From an uncultured bacterium (GTDB lineage: Bacteria > Elusimicrobiota > Elusimicrobia > Elusimicrobiales > Elusimicrobiaceae), in assembly GCA_949291365.1 (NCBI GenBank), contig CASEVJ010000005.1:1-64000 (forward strand): DNA of 64,000 nt, written 5' to 3'. The position numbers and the translations under genes were made by a program. The notes beneath the pieces are model-generated. The model was not told the DNA's origin and made no database searches. It worked only from the letters and a program-made list of their open reading frames with translations. Every line of letters starts with the position of its first letter. Positions within the stretch are counted from its first letter, which is position 1. Shown one piece after another: positions 43,759 through 51,301 of this stretch.

Positions 43759-44343
43759 ATGTCGTGGGCTCTTTTTTTTGTATTTCTTTTTTGCTTATTT
43801 TGGCTTAATCCCACTTTTACCGGCCTGCTTTTGTGTCTGGCACTGGCTGTGGTGTTTTTCTTTACGCGGCAGCTGTTAATGGGTATTGTTTGGCGAATTG
43901 GCCTGCACAAAGGGGTCAACCCGGAAATCGTCAAGTTTTTGACAAAAGAATTACAGCGTTTTCCGCTGCATCAGGCCGTTTTTTGGAATAATTTTTACAC
44001 CGCAGACAAACTGCTTGACGATGGCTATACCGTGGCCCATGAAACTGACGACGGGCAAACCCCGCTTCATATTGCGGCGGAATGCAATCAGCCGGCTATG
44101 TGTCTGTTCTTGCTTAAAAACGGGGCGGAAATAGACGCACTGGATAATTTTGGCGGCTCGGCCCTGCATGCCGCCGCGGCCTGCCAAAGCCAAACCCGGG
44201 TTATTAAGCTGCTGCTTAAACACGGCGCCAATCCCCATTTGCGCGATTCGGAAGGGCTGACCCCGCTGGAGGTAGCCCGCAAATACAAACATACGCAGGT
44301 GGAGCAATTTTTGCTTGCCCGGCTGCCTGGGCACAGCCAGTAA
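43759..44343 (+). CDS. Membrane-anchored ankyrin-repeat protein (2)
   Basis: 194 residues. A strongly hydrophobic N-terminus (about 2-45, one or two helices) is followed by three ankyrin-type repeats (DGQTPLHIAAECNQPAMC; GGSALHAAAACQ; EGLTPLEVARKYKHTQ). SD CGGAGG lies 6 nt before the ATG and a consensus promoter is upstream. It parallels the 191-residue protein at 42426. The repeats face the cytoplasm or periplasm depending on topology, which cannot be settled here. Confidence 0.82.
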   Translation: MSWALFFVFLFCLFWLNPTFTGLLLCLALAVVFFFTRQLLMGIVWRIGLHKGVNPEIVKFLTKELQRFPLHQAVFWNNFYTADKLLDDGYTVAHETDDGQTPLHIAAECNQPAMCLFLLKNGAEIDALDNFGGSALHAAAACQSQTRVIKLLLKHGANPHLRDSEGLTPLEVARKYKHTQVEQFLLARLPGHSQ

Positions 44344-44418
44344 CTGGCCCGGCCTTGCCTGCCGGGGCCCTCTGGAGATAGCGGAGACGGAGCGCCCGTT
44401 TGCGGGGCGGGCGGGTAT

Positions 44419-44447
44419 TTACCAAAAGCCCCTTATTTTACTAAAAT
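44419..44447 (+). promoter_or_regulatory. Promoter of the gmk operon, probably leaderless
   Basis: TTACCA (44419-44424), a 17-bp spacer and TAAAAT (44442-44447), which ends 6 nt before the ATG. There is no SD. Confidence 0.6.
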
Positions 44448-44453
44448 AGATAA

Positions 44454-45053
44454 ATGAAACCTTTTCCCATTATAGTATCCTCCCCTTCCGGCGGCGGCAA
44501 GACTACCGTGGTGCAGCATTTGCTCAAGCACGATAAAACGCTTTGCCGCGTCATTACCGCCACAACACGAGCGCCGCGGGACGGAGAAAAAGACGGGAGA
44601 GATTACCATTTCTGGACGGATAAACAGTTTTTAACCGCCGTGAAAAAAGGCCAAATGCTGGAATGGGCCCAGGTACATGCCCATTATTACGGCATTCCTA
44701 AAAAATCGGTAGACGGAGTGATGAAAAAGGGGCTTTGTCCCGTGCTGGTCATAGACGTACAAGGCGCCAAAACAGTATCCGCCAAATATCCGCAAGCGGT
44801 CAAAATTTTTATTGTGCCGCCCAGTTTGGAAATATTAAAAGAGCGCATCGCCGCACGCAAAGACCATACGCAAGATGTGGCCCTGCGCTTAAAAACCGCT
44901 AAAAAAGAGCTAAAAGAAATCGGCTGTTACGATTATGTGGTGTTAAATGACAACTTGAAAAAAGCCGTTTCCGATACAGCCGCTATTGTCCGTGCGGAAC
45001 AGTTGAAAACAGCCCGCCGGATAAAAGATTTAAAACTATCTAAAGTTATTTAG
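44454..45053 (+). CDS. gmk: Guanylate kinase
   Basis: 199 residues, the usual length. The P-loop SPSGGGKTT (9-17), the GMP-binding TTRAPRDGEKDGRDYHF and the lid region with KERIAARKDH are present. It phosphorylates GMP to GDP. First of the operon gmk-rpoZ-udg-priA, a common bacterial order. The start has no SD but a -10 six bases upstream. Confidence 0.97.
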   Translation: MKPFPIIVSSPSGGGKTTVVQHLLKHDKTLCRVITATTRAPRDGEKDGRDYHFWTDKQFLTAVKKGQMLEWAQVHAHYYGIPKKSVDGVMKKGLCPVLVIDVQGAKTVSAKYPQAVKIFIVPPSLEILKERIAARKDHTQDVALRLKTAKKELKEIGCYDYVVLNDNLKKAVSDTAAIVRAEQLKTARRIKDLKLSKVI

Positions 45054-45063
45054 GGAGCCAACC

Positions 45064-45363
45064 ATGCCGAATACCAAGAATGAGAAAACCTTTGAGTCCG
45101 AACTCATGAACTTTGACGGAGACCGCTATGATGTGGTGGTGCTTGCTTCAATCTGGGCCAAAGAACTCAAAAAGAAATCCGAATACAGAAACCAACCCAA
45201 CGCCGCAGTTATTAAAGTGGCCCTGGACGATATTCTTTCGGGCCGCATGAGCAAAGACGCCGTGCTGGAAATCAGCCGCCAAAACCTGGAAGCCGAGCTT
45301 AAAGCCCAGGAAGAAGCCCGCAAAGAAGCCGAGCGCAAAGCCAAAGAACCCATGAAACTGTAA
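45064..45363 (+). CDS. rpoZ: RNA polymerase omega subunit
   Basis: 99 residues. The omega fold is visible in DRYDVVVLASIWAKEL and the later AVIKVALDDILSGRM. Omega helps assemble the beta' subunit. SD GGGAG before the ATG. It follows gmk by 10 nt, the usual arrangement. The C-terminal 30 residues are a charged Glu/Lys helix. Confidence 0.93.
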   Translation: MPNTKNEKTFESELMNFDGDRYDVVVLASIWAKELKKKSEYRNQPNAAVIKVALDDILSGRMSKDAVLEISRQNLEAELKAQEEARKEAERKAKEPMKL

Positions 45364-45365
45364 GT

Positions 45366-46382
45366 ATGAAAGACGACGTGCGTGCACTCGCGGCGGAATT
45401 TAAAGCATTTCTGTCCAGCAGAGAAGAAGACGATTTGACGCCGGCGGCCTGCCATCAGGCCGCCGCGCACGTCTCTGCCGCGGCGCAGGGCCACGAAGGA
45501 CAACTTGCCGGACGTCAGGCCGCTGCACCCCGCTCCGACGATAACCACGGGGCCGCGTCCCAGCCGCAAGACCACCTGACTATTGAATTTGTACGGGCGG
45601 GCAAACACCCCTTTCATACCGTTTCCGCCGCTTCGGTGCCAACGGCAGCTCCCGCAGCTTCCCAGCCGCATGCTGCCCCGGCCGTTTCCGCCGCCCAAAC
45701 GCAGGAAAAGGCCGCTTCGCAGGACGCACTAACACCGCAGAGCACTGACACTATGCAAGACAAACAAGCCGCGCTGAACCAAATTGCAGAAGAAATAAAA
45801 GCATGCCGCCGCTGCCCGCTGGGGCAAACGCGTTTAAACGCCGTCCCCGGAGAAGGCAACCCCTCCGCAGAGCTGATGTTTATCGGTGAGGGCCCCGGCT
45901 TTGACGAAGATCATAAAGGCCGTCCGTTTATCGGCCGGGCCGGACAGCTTTTAGACAAAATGATAGCCGCCATGGGGCTCAAGCGGGAGCAAGTGTTTAT
46001 CGGCAATATTGCCAAATGCCACCCCATGGTCAACCCCGCAGACCCCGAAGCCCGCGGCAATGACCGCGCACCCAACGCAGGCGAAATAGCCGTCTGCCGC
46101 AAATATATAGAGCGGCAAATTGCAGTTATTTCCCCCAAATACATTGTGGCCTTGGGCGGAGTGGCCGCCAAAGCGCTTATCAGCGATACCAAATCGCTCG
46201 GGGCGCTGCGTGGCAAATTTCATCTGTTGCACTTGGATACGGTGGAACTCAAAACGCCCGTCAAAATCATCGCCACCTATCACCCCGCCGCGCTGCTGCG
46301 CAACCCGGGGTGGAAAAAAGACGCCTGGGCCGATTTGCAGATGGTCATGGCGGAAATGGGGCTCAAACGCCCGCAGGCATAA
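45366..46382 (+). CDS. Uracil-DNA glycosylase, family 4, with long N-terminal extension
   Basis: 338 residues. The catalytic part (about 135-335) has the family 4 (Fe-S) motifs GEGPGFDED and GRPFIGRAGQLL and the conserved ATYHPAALLRNP. Cysteines at CRRC, NIAKCHP and in AVCRKYI can hold the 4Fe-4S cluster. It removes uracil from DNA. The first 130 residues are Ala/His/Gln-rich, low complexity and probably disordered, much longer than in typical members. It begins 2 nt after the rpoZ stop. Confidence 0.92.
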   Translation: MKDDVRALAAEFKAFLSSREEDDLTPAACHQAAAHVSAAAQGHEGQLAGRQAAAPRSDDNHGAASQPQDHLTIEFVRAGKHPFHTVSAASVPTAAPAASQPHAAPAVSAAQTQEKAASQDALTPQSTDTMQDKQAALNQIAEEIKACRRCPLGQTRLNAVPGEGNPSAELMFIGEGPGFDEDHKGRPFIGRAGQLLDKMIAAMGLKREQVFIGNIAKCHPMVNPADPEARGNDRAPNAGEIAVCRKYIERQIAVISPKYIVALGGVAAKALISDTKSLGALRGKFHLLHLDTVELKTPVKIIATYHPAALLRNPGWKKDAWADLQMVMAEMGLKRPQA

Positions 46383-46385
46383 CCC

Positions 46386-48338
46386 ATGTTTTGCAAAGTC
46401 GTTTTTGACGTACCGCTGGACAGGGACTTTGACTATGCCGTCCCGGAAGCGCTGCGCGCCCAAGTTAAGCCCGGCATACGCATTACGGCCCCGTTCGGCC
46501 CCATGCTGACCACCGGGCTGGTCACCGCCACGGCCCAGCATTCCAGCTTACCTCCCGGAAAAATTAAAGAAATTGCCTGCGTTCTGGACGAAAAACCCGT
46601 TTTTGGTTCAGACTTGTTTGCCTTGGCACGATTTATGAAACAAACATGGGGCGGCCCGATAGGACAAATTTTATTTTCTTTGGTGCCGGCGCAGGCCTAT
46701 TTCAAGTTATCCCCCTCCATCCCACTCCCGGCTACGCCTTTTTCCGCGCCTTCTTTTTCATTTGCTCCTTCCCGCCAGGCCGCTTGGGAACAGGCGGAAA
46801 AACAGCTGGACCGCGGGTTTAAGCAGATAGTGTTCTGCGGGCCGGACGCCGAAGGGCAAACCCAAAGCGTTCTGCGCCTGGCGGCTAACGTGCTATCCCA
46901 ATGCGGGCAGGCGCTTATTACCTTGCCGGACGTGCTGGCGGCGCAAAATTTGGCGGCGCAATTAGAGAGCTCTTTTGGAAAAGAGTGGGTCTGCTGCTGG
47001 CACAGCAAAATGCTTATCAGCCAAAAGAAAAAGATTTTTTCGCGCGTGTCTGCCGGACACCCCTTGCTGGTTATTTCCGCACGTTCCGGCGGGCTGCTCC
47101 CGTTTAAAAACCTGCAGCTGGCCGCCATGCTGGAAGAAGAAAACGATAATTATAAACAGGAAGAAAACAAACCCTATTTCCATTTGCGCGATTTGCTGGC
47201 TTTCCGCTGCCAGCAGCATGAGGCGCTGTTTATTTGTGCGTCGGATACCCCTTCCCTGGAGACACTGCGCCTGGTGCAGGAAGGCAAGTGCGGCTCTGTT
47301 CATTTCCCTTTATCTTCCGGCCAAACCCAGCTAAAAGTAACCGCTAAAAAAGGAGAACATTCACCCCTGCTTTCGGACTTTTTGCTGCAGCAGCTTAAAG
47401 ACACCCGCCAGGCCGGGCAGGCCAGCGTCATTATCCTTAACCGCCGGGGCTATTCCAACGCTTATTACTGCTTAAACTGCGGCGCATACGCCAAATGCAA
47501 AAAATGCGGGGCAATTCTGGCGCGTGAAAAAAATGAAAAAGCGGAAGATATCTTGATTTGTAAAAAATGTGGGCACAAGGAGCCGCTGGAACAAACCTGC
47601 CCGCTGTGCCAGAATAAAATTTTTAAATCACGCGGCGGCGGCACCCAAAAAATCGTCAGTGAATTAAATAAATTGTTCCCCGGGTGGCGGGTGCTGCGCC
47701 TGGACTCGGACACGCTGAAAAATAAAGACGGACAGGGCCGCGCCGTACGCCGCGCGCTGGACGCCGCGCAAGCCGATGTGGTGGTAGGCACCCGCCAGGC
47801 GCTGGAAGCCGCACTTTCGCCGCGGGTTACTTTGTGCGCGGTGGCCGATGCAGATTTAGAGCTAGACAGCCCGGATTTCCGCGCGTCAGAAAAGTTTGGG
47901 CAATTGCTGTTCAAATTAAAAAACCGCCTCGCTGGCCGCCCCAACGGCCGCTTGGTAATACAAAGCTCTTGCGCCGACATCTACCCCTTTGAAGCCCTAA
48001 AAACCGCCTATGAAGACGCCGCCAGCGAGGAACTGCTTGCGCGCGAAAGCTTTGGTTATCCGCCCTATGTGTCTTTGGTAAAGGTATTGGTCAGGAGCAA
48101 AGACCCCGTCCTGCTGTCGGCGGAAACAGCCCGCATTGTAAGCGCCGCCGCGCCTTTCTGCCAAAGCACGCTGGGCCCCACGCGCACCGGCAAAAAAACA
48201 GATGTTTACCAAAAGCAATATATACTGCTCAAAGCCGCCCCCGGCCGCTATGCTGAACTGGTGCACGCCCTGGACACATTGCCCGCAGTAAAAAGAGCTG
48301 AATTTAAACTTATTGCAGACCCGTACGATTTTTACTAA
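46386..48338 (+). CDS. priA: PriA-like primosomal protein with eroded ATPase motifs
   Basis: 650 residues, short for PriA (about 730). The N-terminal DNA-binding domain (FDVPLDRDFDYAVP), the eight-Cys zinc module (CLNCGAYAKCKKC ... CKKCG ... CPLC) and the NRRGY helicase segment are clear. Walker A reads GPDAEGQT (152-159, Lys replaced by Gln), the DEEH box reads EEEN (250-253), and motif VI QVxGRAGR reads as KLKNRLAGR. It probably keeps a structural role in replication restart without helicase activity. It begins 3 nt after udg. Confidence 0.9.
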   Translation: MFCKVVFDVPLDRDFDYAVPEALRAQVKPGIRITAPFGPMLTTGLVTATAQHSSLPPGKIKEIACVLDEKPVFGSDLFALARFMKQTWGGPIGQILFSLVPAQAYFKLSPSIPLPATPFSAPSFSFAPSRQAAWEQAEKQLDRGFKQIVFCGPDAEGQTQSVLRLAANVLSQCGQALITLPDVLAAQNLAAQLESSFGKEWVCCWHSKMLISQKKKIFSRVSAGHPLLVISARSGGLLPFKNLQLAAMLEEENDNYKQEENKPYFHLRDLLAFRCQQHEALFICASDTPSLETLRLVQEGKCGSVHFPLSSGQTQLKVTAKKGEHSPLLSDFLLQQLKDTRQAGQASVIILNRRGYSNAYYCLNCGAYAKCKKCGAILAREKNEKAEDILICKKCGHKEPLEQTCPLCQNKIFKSRGGGTQKIVSELNKLFPGWRVLRLDSDTLKNKDGQGRAVRRALDAAQADVVVGTRQALEAALSPRVTLCAVADADLELDSPDFRASEKFGQLLFKLKNRLAGRPNGRLVIQSSCADIYPFEALKTAYEDAASEELLARESFGYPPYVSLVKVLVRSKDPVLLSAETARIVSAAAPFCQSTLGPTRTGKKTDVYQKQYILLKAAPGRYAELVHALDTLPAVKRAEFKLIADPYDFY

Positions 48339-48696
48339 TCTCCGCATCAATCTGCCGCCCGCCGTTTTTTCACAGGGCTTTGCCTGCCGCTTAAAATGTA
48401 ACGCTCTCAAATACTGCCCCGCGGCCCCGTTGTTCATCGGGCATTTGCCAGCGCTGCTAAAGCATACACTTTCTGCGGCGGCAGCGGACTTGGCGCTAAA
48501 CGGGCCGCGCTTGTGGCTTTGGCCCGGCACGCAGCGGGCGGAGAAATTCTTTTCCCGCGCCAAACGCTTCTCCGGCTTTGAGGACAAACAATACACCTGT
48601 TTTCTTTTGCCGCATGCACCGCAATTTCCATTACCCCGCTTTGCCGACAAGCCCGCGCGCCTAGTTACTTTTCCCTTACGCGCGCGTATATGCTAA
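48313..48696 (+). CDS. Hypothetical protein between priA and tyrS
   Basis: Up to 127 residues from a TTG inside the end of priA (26-nt overlap); no ATG exists near the start. Codon choice resembles real genes of this window (many AAA, GCG and CGC). The sequence contains FIGHLPALLKHTL and GPRLWLWPGTQRAEKFFSRA, which look structured, but no family was recognised. It could be a coupled small gene or a decayed one. Confidence 0.45.
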   Translation: MQTRTIFTNLRINLPPAVFSQGFACRLKCNALKYCPAAPLFIGHLPALLKHTLSAAAADLALNGPRLWLWPGTQRAEKFFSRAKRFSGFEDKQYTCFLLPHAPQFPLPRFADKPARLVTFPLRARIC

Positions 48697-48699
48697 AAT
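48691..48699 (+). promoter_or_regulatory. Extended -10 promoter of tyrS
   Basis: TGCTAAAAT at 48691-48699 (TG plus TAAAAT), with a poor -35. It overlaps the stop of the upstream open frame and gives a leader of about 70 nt. Confidence 0.5.
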
Positions 48700-48774
48700 A
48701 GAAAGTAGAGATTTTGCCGCCGCACACGCGCTAAAACCGCCGGCGGCAGACGTTAAGACGGAGATAAAACCTGT

Positions 48775-49935
48775 ATGAATATCCAAGAACAAATTTCTTT
48801 TTTAACCCGCGGCTGTGTAGACGTAGTCAATAAAGAAGGACTGCAGAAAAAGCTGGAAAGCGGAAAAAAATTAATCGTCAAACTCGGCTGTGATCCTACC
48901 AGCGCTGATTTGCATTTGGGGCACAGCGTGGTGCTTTCCCTATTGCGCCGCTTTCAGGATTTGGGGCATACCGCCGTACTGGTAATTGGGGATTTTACTG
49001 CCGCTATCGGCGACCCTTCGGGCCGCGACTCTACGCGCCCTGTCCTGCCGCGGGAAAAAATCTTGGAAAATGCCAAAACCTATACCGAGCAGGCCTTTAA
49101 AGTATTAAAGCCGGAGCAAACCCAAATCTGCTTTAACAGCCAGTGGCTTGACCCGTTTGTCAGCGGAAAAGACCTGTTGATGACGCTTTCCAAAGTTACC
49201 GTTGCCCAAGTGCTGGAGCGCGACGATTTCAAAAAACGCATGCAGGAAGGCAACCCTATCAGCATGCTGGAAATTTTATACAGCTTATTCCAGGGGCAGG
49301 ATTCCGTGGCGCTCAAAGCCGATGTGGAGCTGGGCGGCACAGACCAGATTTTCAACTTGCTCGTCGGCCGCCAACTGCAAAAACAAAACGGCCAAGAGCC
49401 GCAGATTGCCCTGACGGTGCCGCTTTTGGTGGGCATTGACGGCCTGAAAAAAATGTCCAAATCCTACGGCAATTATGTGGGATTAAACGACGCCCCCAAC
49501 GATATGTTCGGCAAGCTGATGTCGGTATCTGATGAAATGATGATGAATTATTATGAACTGCTGACGTCAGAAAACATGGACGAAATCAAGGCCATGCATC
49601 CCATGCAGGCCAAAAAGAAACTGGCCGCCCTGCTGACGGAGCGTTTCCACGGCAAGGAAGCCGCGCAGGCCGCACGTGACCATTTTGAGAAGGTATTTTC
49701 CAAAAAAGAAAACCCCGATGAAATGCCTGTTTTTACCCCCGCTGACGGCGCCATGCTTTCGGCTGTGCTGTTTGAAGCCGGCGCCGCCCAGAGCAAAAAC
49801 AAAGCCCGCTCTTTAATAGAGCAGGGCGCGGTGCGCTTAAACGGCGAAAAAATTACGCAGGACGGCCCGCTTTCTTTCCAAGACGGAGATGTATTGCAGA
49901 CCGGCAAACGCGCATTTTTTAAATTAACCCACTGA
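48775..49935 (+). CDS. tyrS: Tyrosyl-tRNA synthetase
   Basis: 386 residues, class I synthetase. The HIGH-type motif HLGHS is in DPTSADLHLGHSVVL, and KKMSKSYGNYVGL carries KMSKS. A C-terminal S4 RNA-binding domain (about 325-386) ends the protein. It belongs to the shorter TyrRS type with the GCDPTSADLHLGH start. SD CGGAG lies 12 nt before the ATG. mltG follows by 2 nt. Confidence 0.97.
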   Translation: MNIQEQISFLTRGCVDVVNKEGLQKKLESGKKLIVKLGCDPTSADLHLGHSVVLSLLRRFQDLGHTAVLVIGDFTAAIGDPSGRDSTRPVLPREKILENAKTYTEQAFKVLKPEQTQICFNSQWLDPFVSGKDLLMTLSKVTVAQVLERDDFKKRMQEGNPISMLEILYSLFQGQDSVALKADVELGGTDQIFNLLVGRQLQKQNGQEPQIALTVPLLVGIDGLKKMSKSYGNYVGLNDAPNDMFGKLMSVSDEMMMNYYELLTSENMDEIKAMHPMQAKKKLAALLTERFHGKEAAQAARDHFEKVFSKKENPDEMPVFTPADGAMLSAVLFEAGAAQSKNKARSLIEQGAVRLNGEKITQDGPLSFQDGDVLQTGKRAFFKLTH

Positions 49936-49937
49936 AC

Positions 49938-50909
49938 ATGAATAAACGGCTCCTTATCTCCGGCATTGTTTTTTTGGCGTGTGTCATTGCTTGTGGCTTA
50001 TTTATTAAGCTGCACTATTTCAGCAAAGGCGACGCGCTGGTGTTTGAGATAGAGCCCGGGCAGACCGCTTCCCAGGTGGCCCAAAACCTCAAAGAGGCCG
50101 GTGTCATTTCAAGCACCATCTGGTTTAAGTTGATTTTAAAACTTTCCTCTTCTGCCAAAGATTTGAAAGCTGGCAAATACGATTTATATAAAAACATGCC
50201 TTCCGAATCGGTGCTCAACTGCATTAAAAGCGGCCAATGCCTGCACCTGACCAAGCTGACCACGCTGGAGGGCTGGAGAAGCGAAGAAATTGCCGAAGTG
50301 CTGGCCGCCAACGACATTACCGATCCGCACGCTTTTTTGGATATCGTGCGCAAACGGGAGCTGGAAGGACAGCTGTTCCCCTCCACCTACTATTTTTCCG
50401 AAAACACCCCCGCCTGGGCCGTGGTGGACGCCATGCTGGCACAATATAATAAAAAAGTAAAACCGCTGTTTTCCCAATATAAAACCAATCTGACGGAAAA
50501 AGAAGTACTTACCGTGGCCTCCATTGTAGAGCGGGAAGCTATTTTTCATGATGAGCGGCCCAAAATAGCCGCCGTCTATTTAAACCGTCTGAAAATTGGC
50601 AAACGTTTGGAAGCCGACCCTACAGTACAGTACGCGCTGGGCTTTAATTTCCGTGAAAACCGCTACTGGAAAAAAGGGCTCACATACCGGGATTTGCGCA
50701 ATAAATCCCCCTATAATACTTACCGCTACAACGGCCTTCCTCCGGGGCCGATAGCCAACCCCAGCTATGAATCAGTCAAAGCGGTGTTAAACCCGGAGCC
50801 GGATTTTGATGCGCTTTATTTTGTGGCGGACAATACCGGCCGGCATGACTTCAGCCGCACCTATAACGAACATTTGATAAAGAAAAATAAATACCGCCGC
50901 AAAAAATAA
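49938..50909 (+). CDS. mltG: Endolytic murein transglycosylase MltG
   Basis: 323 residues. An N-terminal membrane helix (5-25), a LysM-like subdomain (35-110) and the YceG fold with the catalytic Glu in LTVASIVEREA, then TYRYNGLPPGPIANPS, typical of MltG. It cuts nascent peptidoglycan strands at the inner membrane and ends their growth. It has no SD and starts 2 nt after tyrS, so translational coupling is likely. Confidence 0.96.
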   Translation: MNKRLLISGIVFLACVIACGLFIKLHYFSKGDALVFEIEPGQTASQVAQNLKEAGVISSTIWFKLILKLSSSAKDLKAGKYDLYKNMPSESVLNCIKSGQCLHLTKLTTLEGWRSEEIAEVLAANDITDPHAFLDIVRKRELEGQLFPSTYYFSENTPAWAVVDAMLAQYNKKVKPLFSQYKTNLTEKEVLTVASIVEREAIFHDERPKIAAVYLNRLKIGKRLEADPTVQYALGFNFRENRYWKKGLTYRDLRNKSPYNTYRYNGLPPGPIANPSYESVKAVLNPEPDFDALYFVADNTGRHDFSRTYNEHLIKKNKYRRKK

Positions 50910-51301
50910 TCCCGGCTCTCTCCCTCTTTGCCACGCCCCGCTTTGTCCGGCGGGTTTTGTATCTATCTTCAGGATCAGGGATAGCAGAACATTGCGTCAA
51001 TGCAGCGCTTTATTTTAGCAGACAAATGCATGTCCAAACGGAAAAAGCCATGGAGCCAGCGGGATAATGCCGTGCTTTTCAGCACGATACTTCTTACCAA
51101 GGAAGAAAATGCCGCTACACAGCCGCGGGAATAAACAAAAATCCCCCGTGGAAACAACGGCGGCCCCGTTCTCCGCACCGCACATACAGAAATGCAAAGG
51201 GTTAACCATTTTTGGGGCCGAAAATATCCCCTCTAATCAGGGAATATATAATGGCGCTGTCCGGCGGGTTTTTTGCCCGCCGGGACAGACACTTTATTCC
51301 A
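50910..51301. other. Intergenic region between convergent genes, with hairpins
   Basis: About 390 nt without a convincing gene. It contains a small perfect hairpin, CGTGCT-TTTC-AGCACG (51071-51086), and a strong one, CTGTCCGGCGGG with CCCGCCGGGACAG (51257-51288, one bulge), whose loop is TTTTTTG. The second may end transcripts from either side. Confidence 0.5.
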
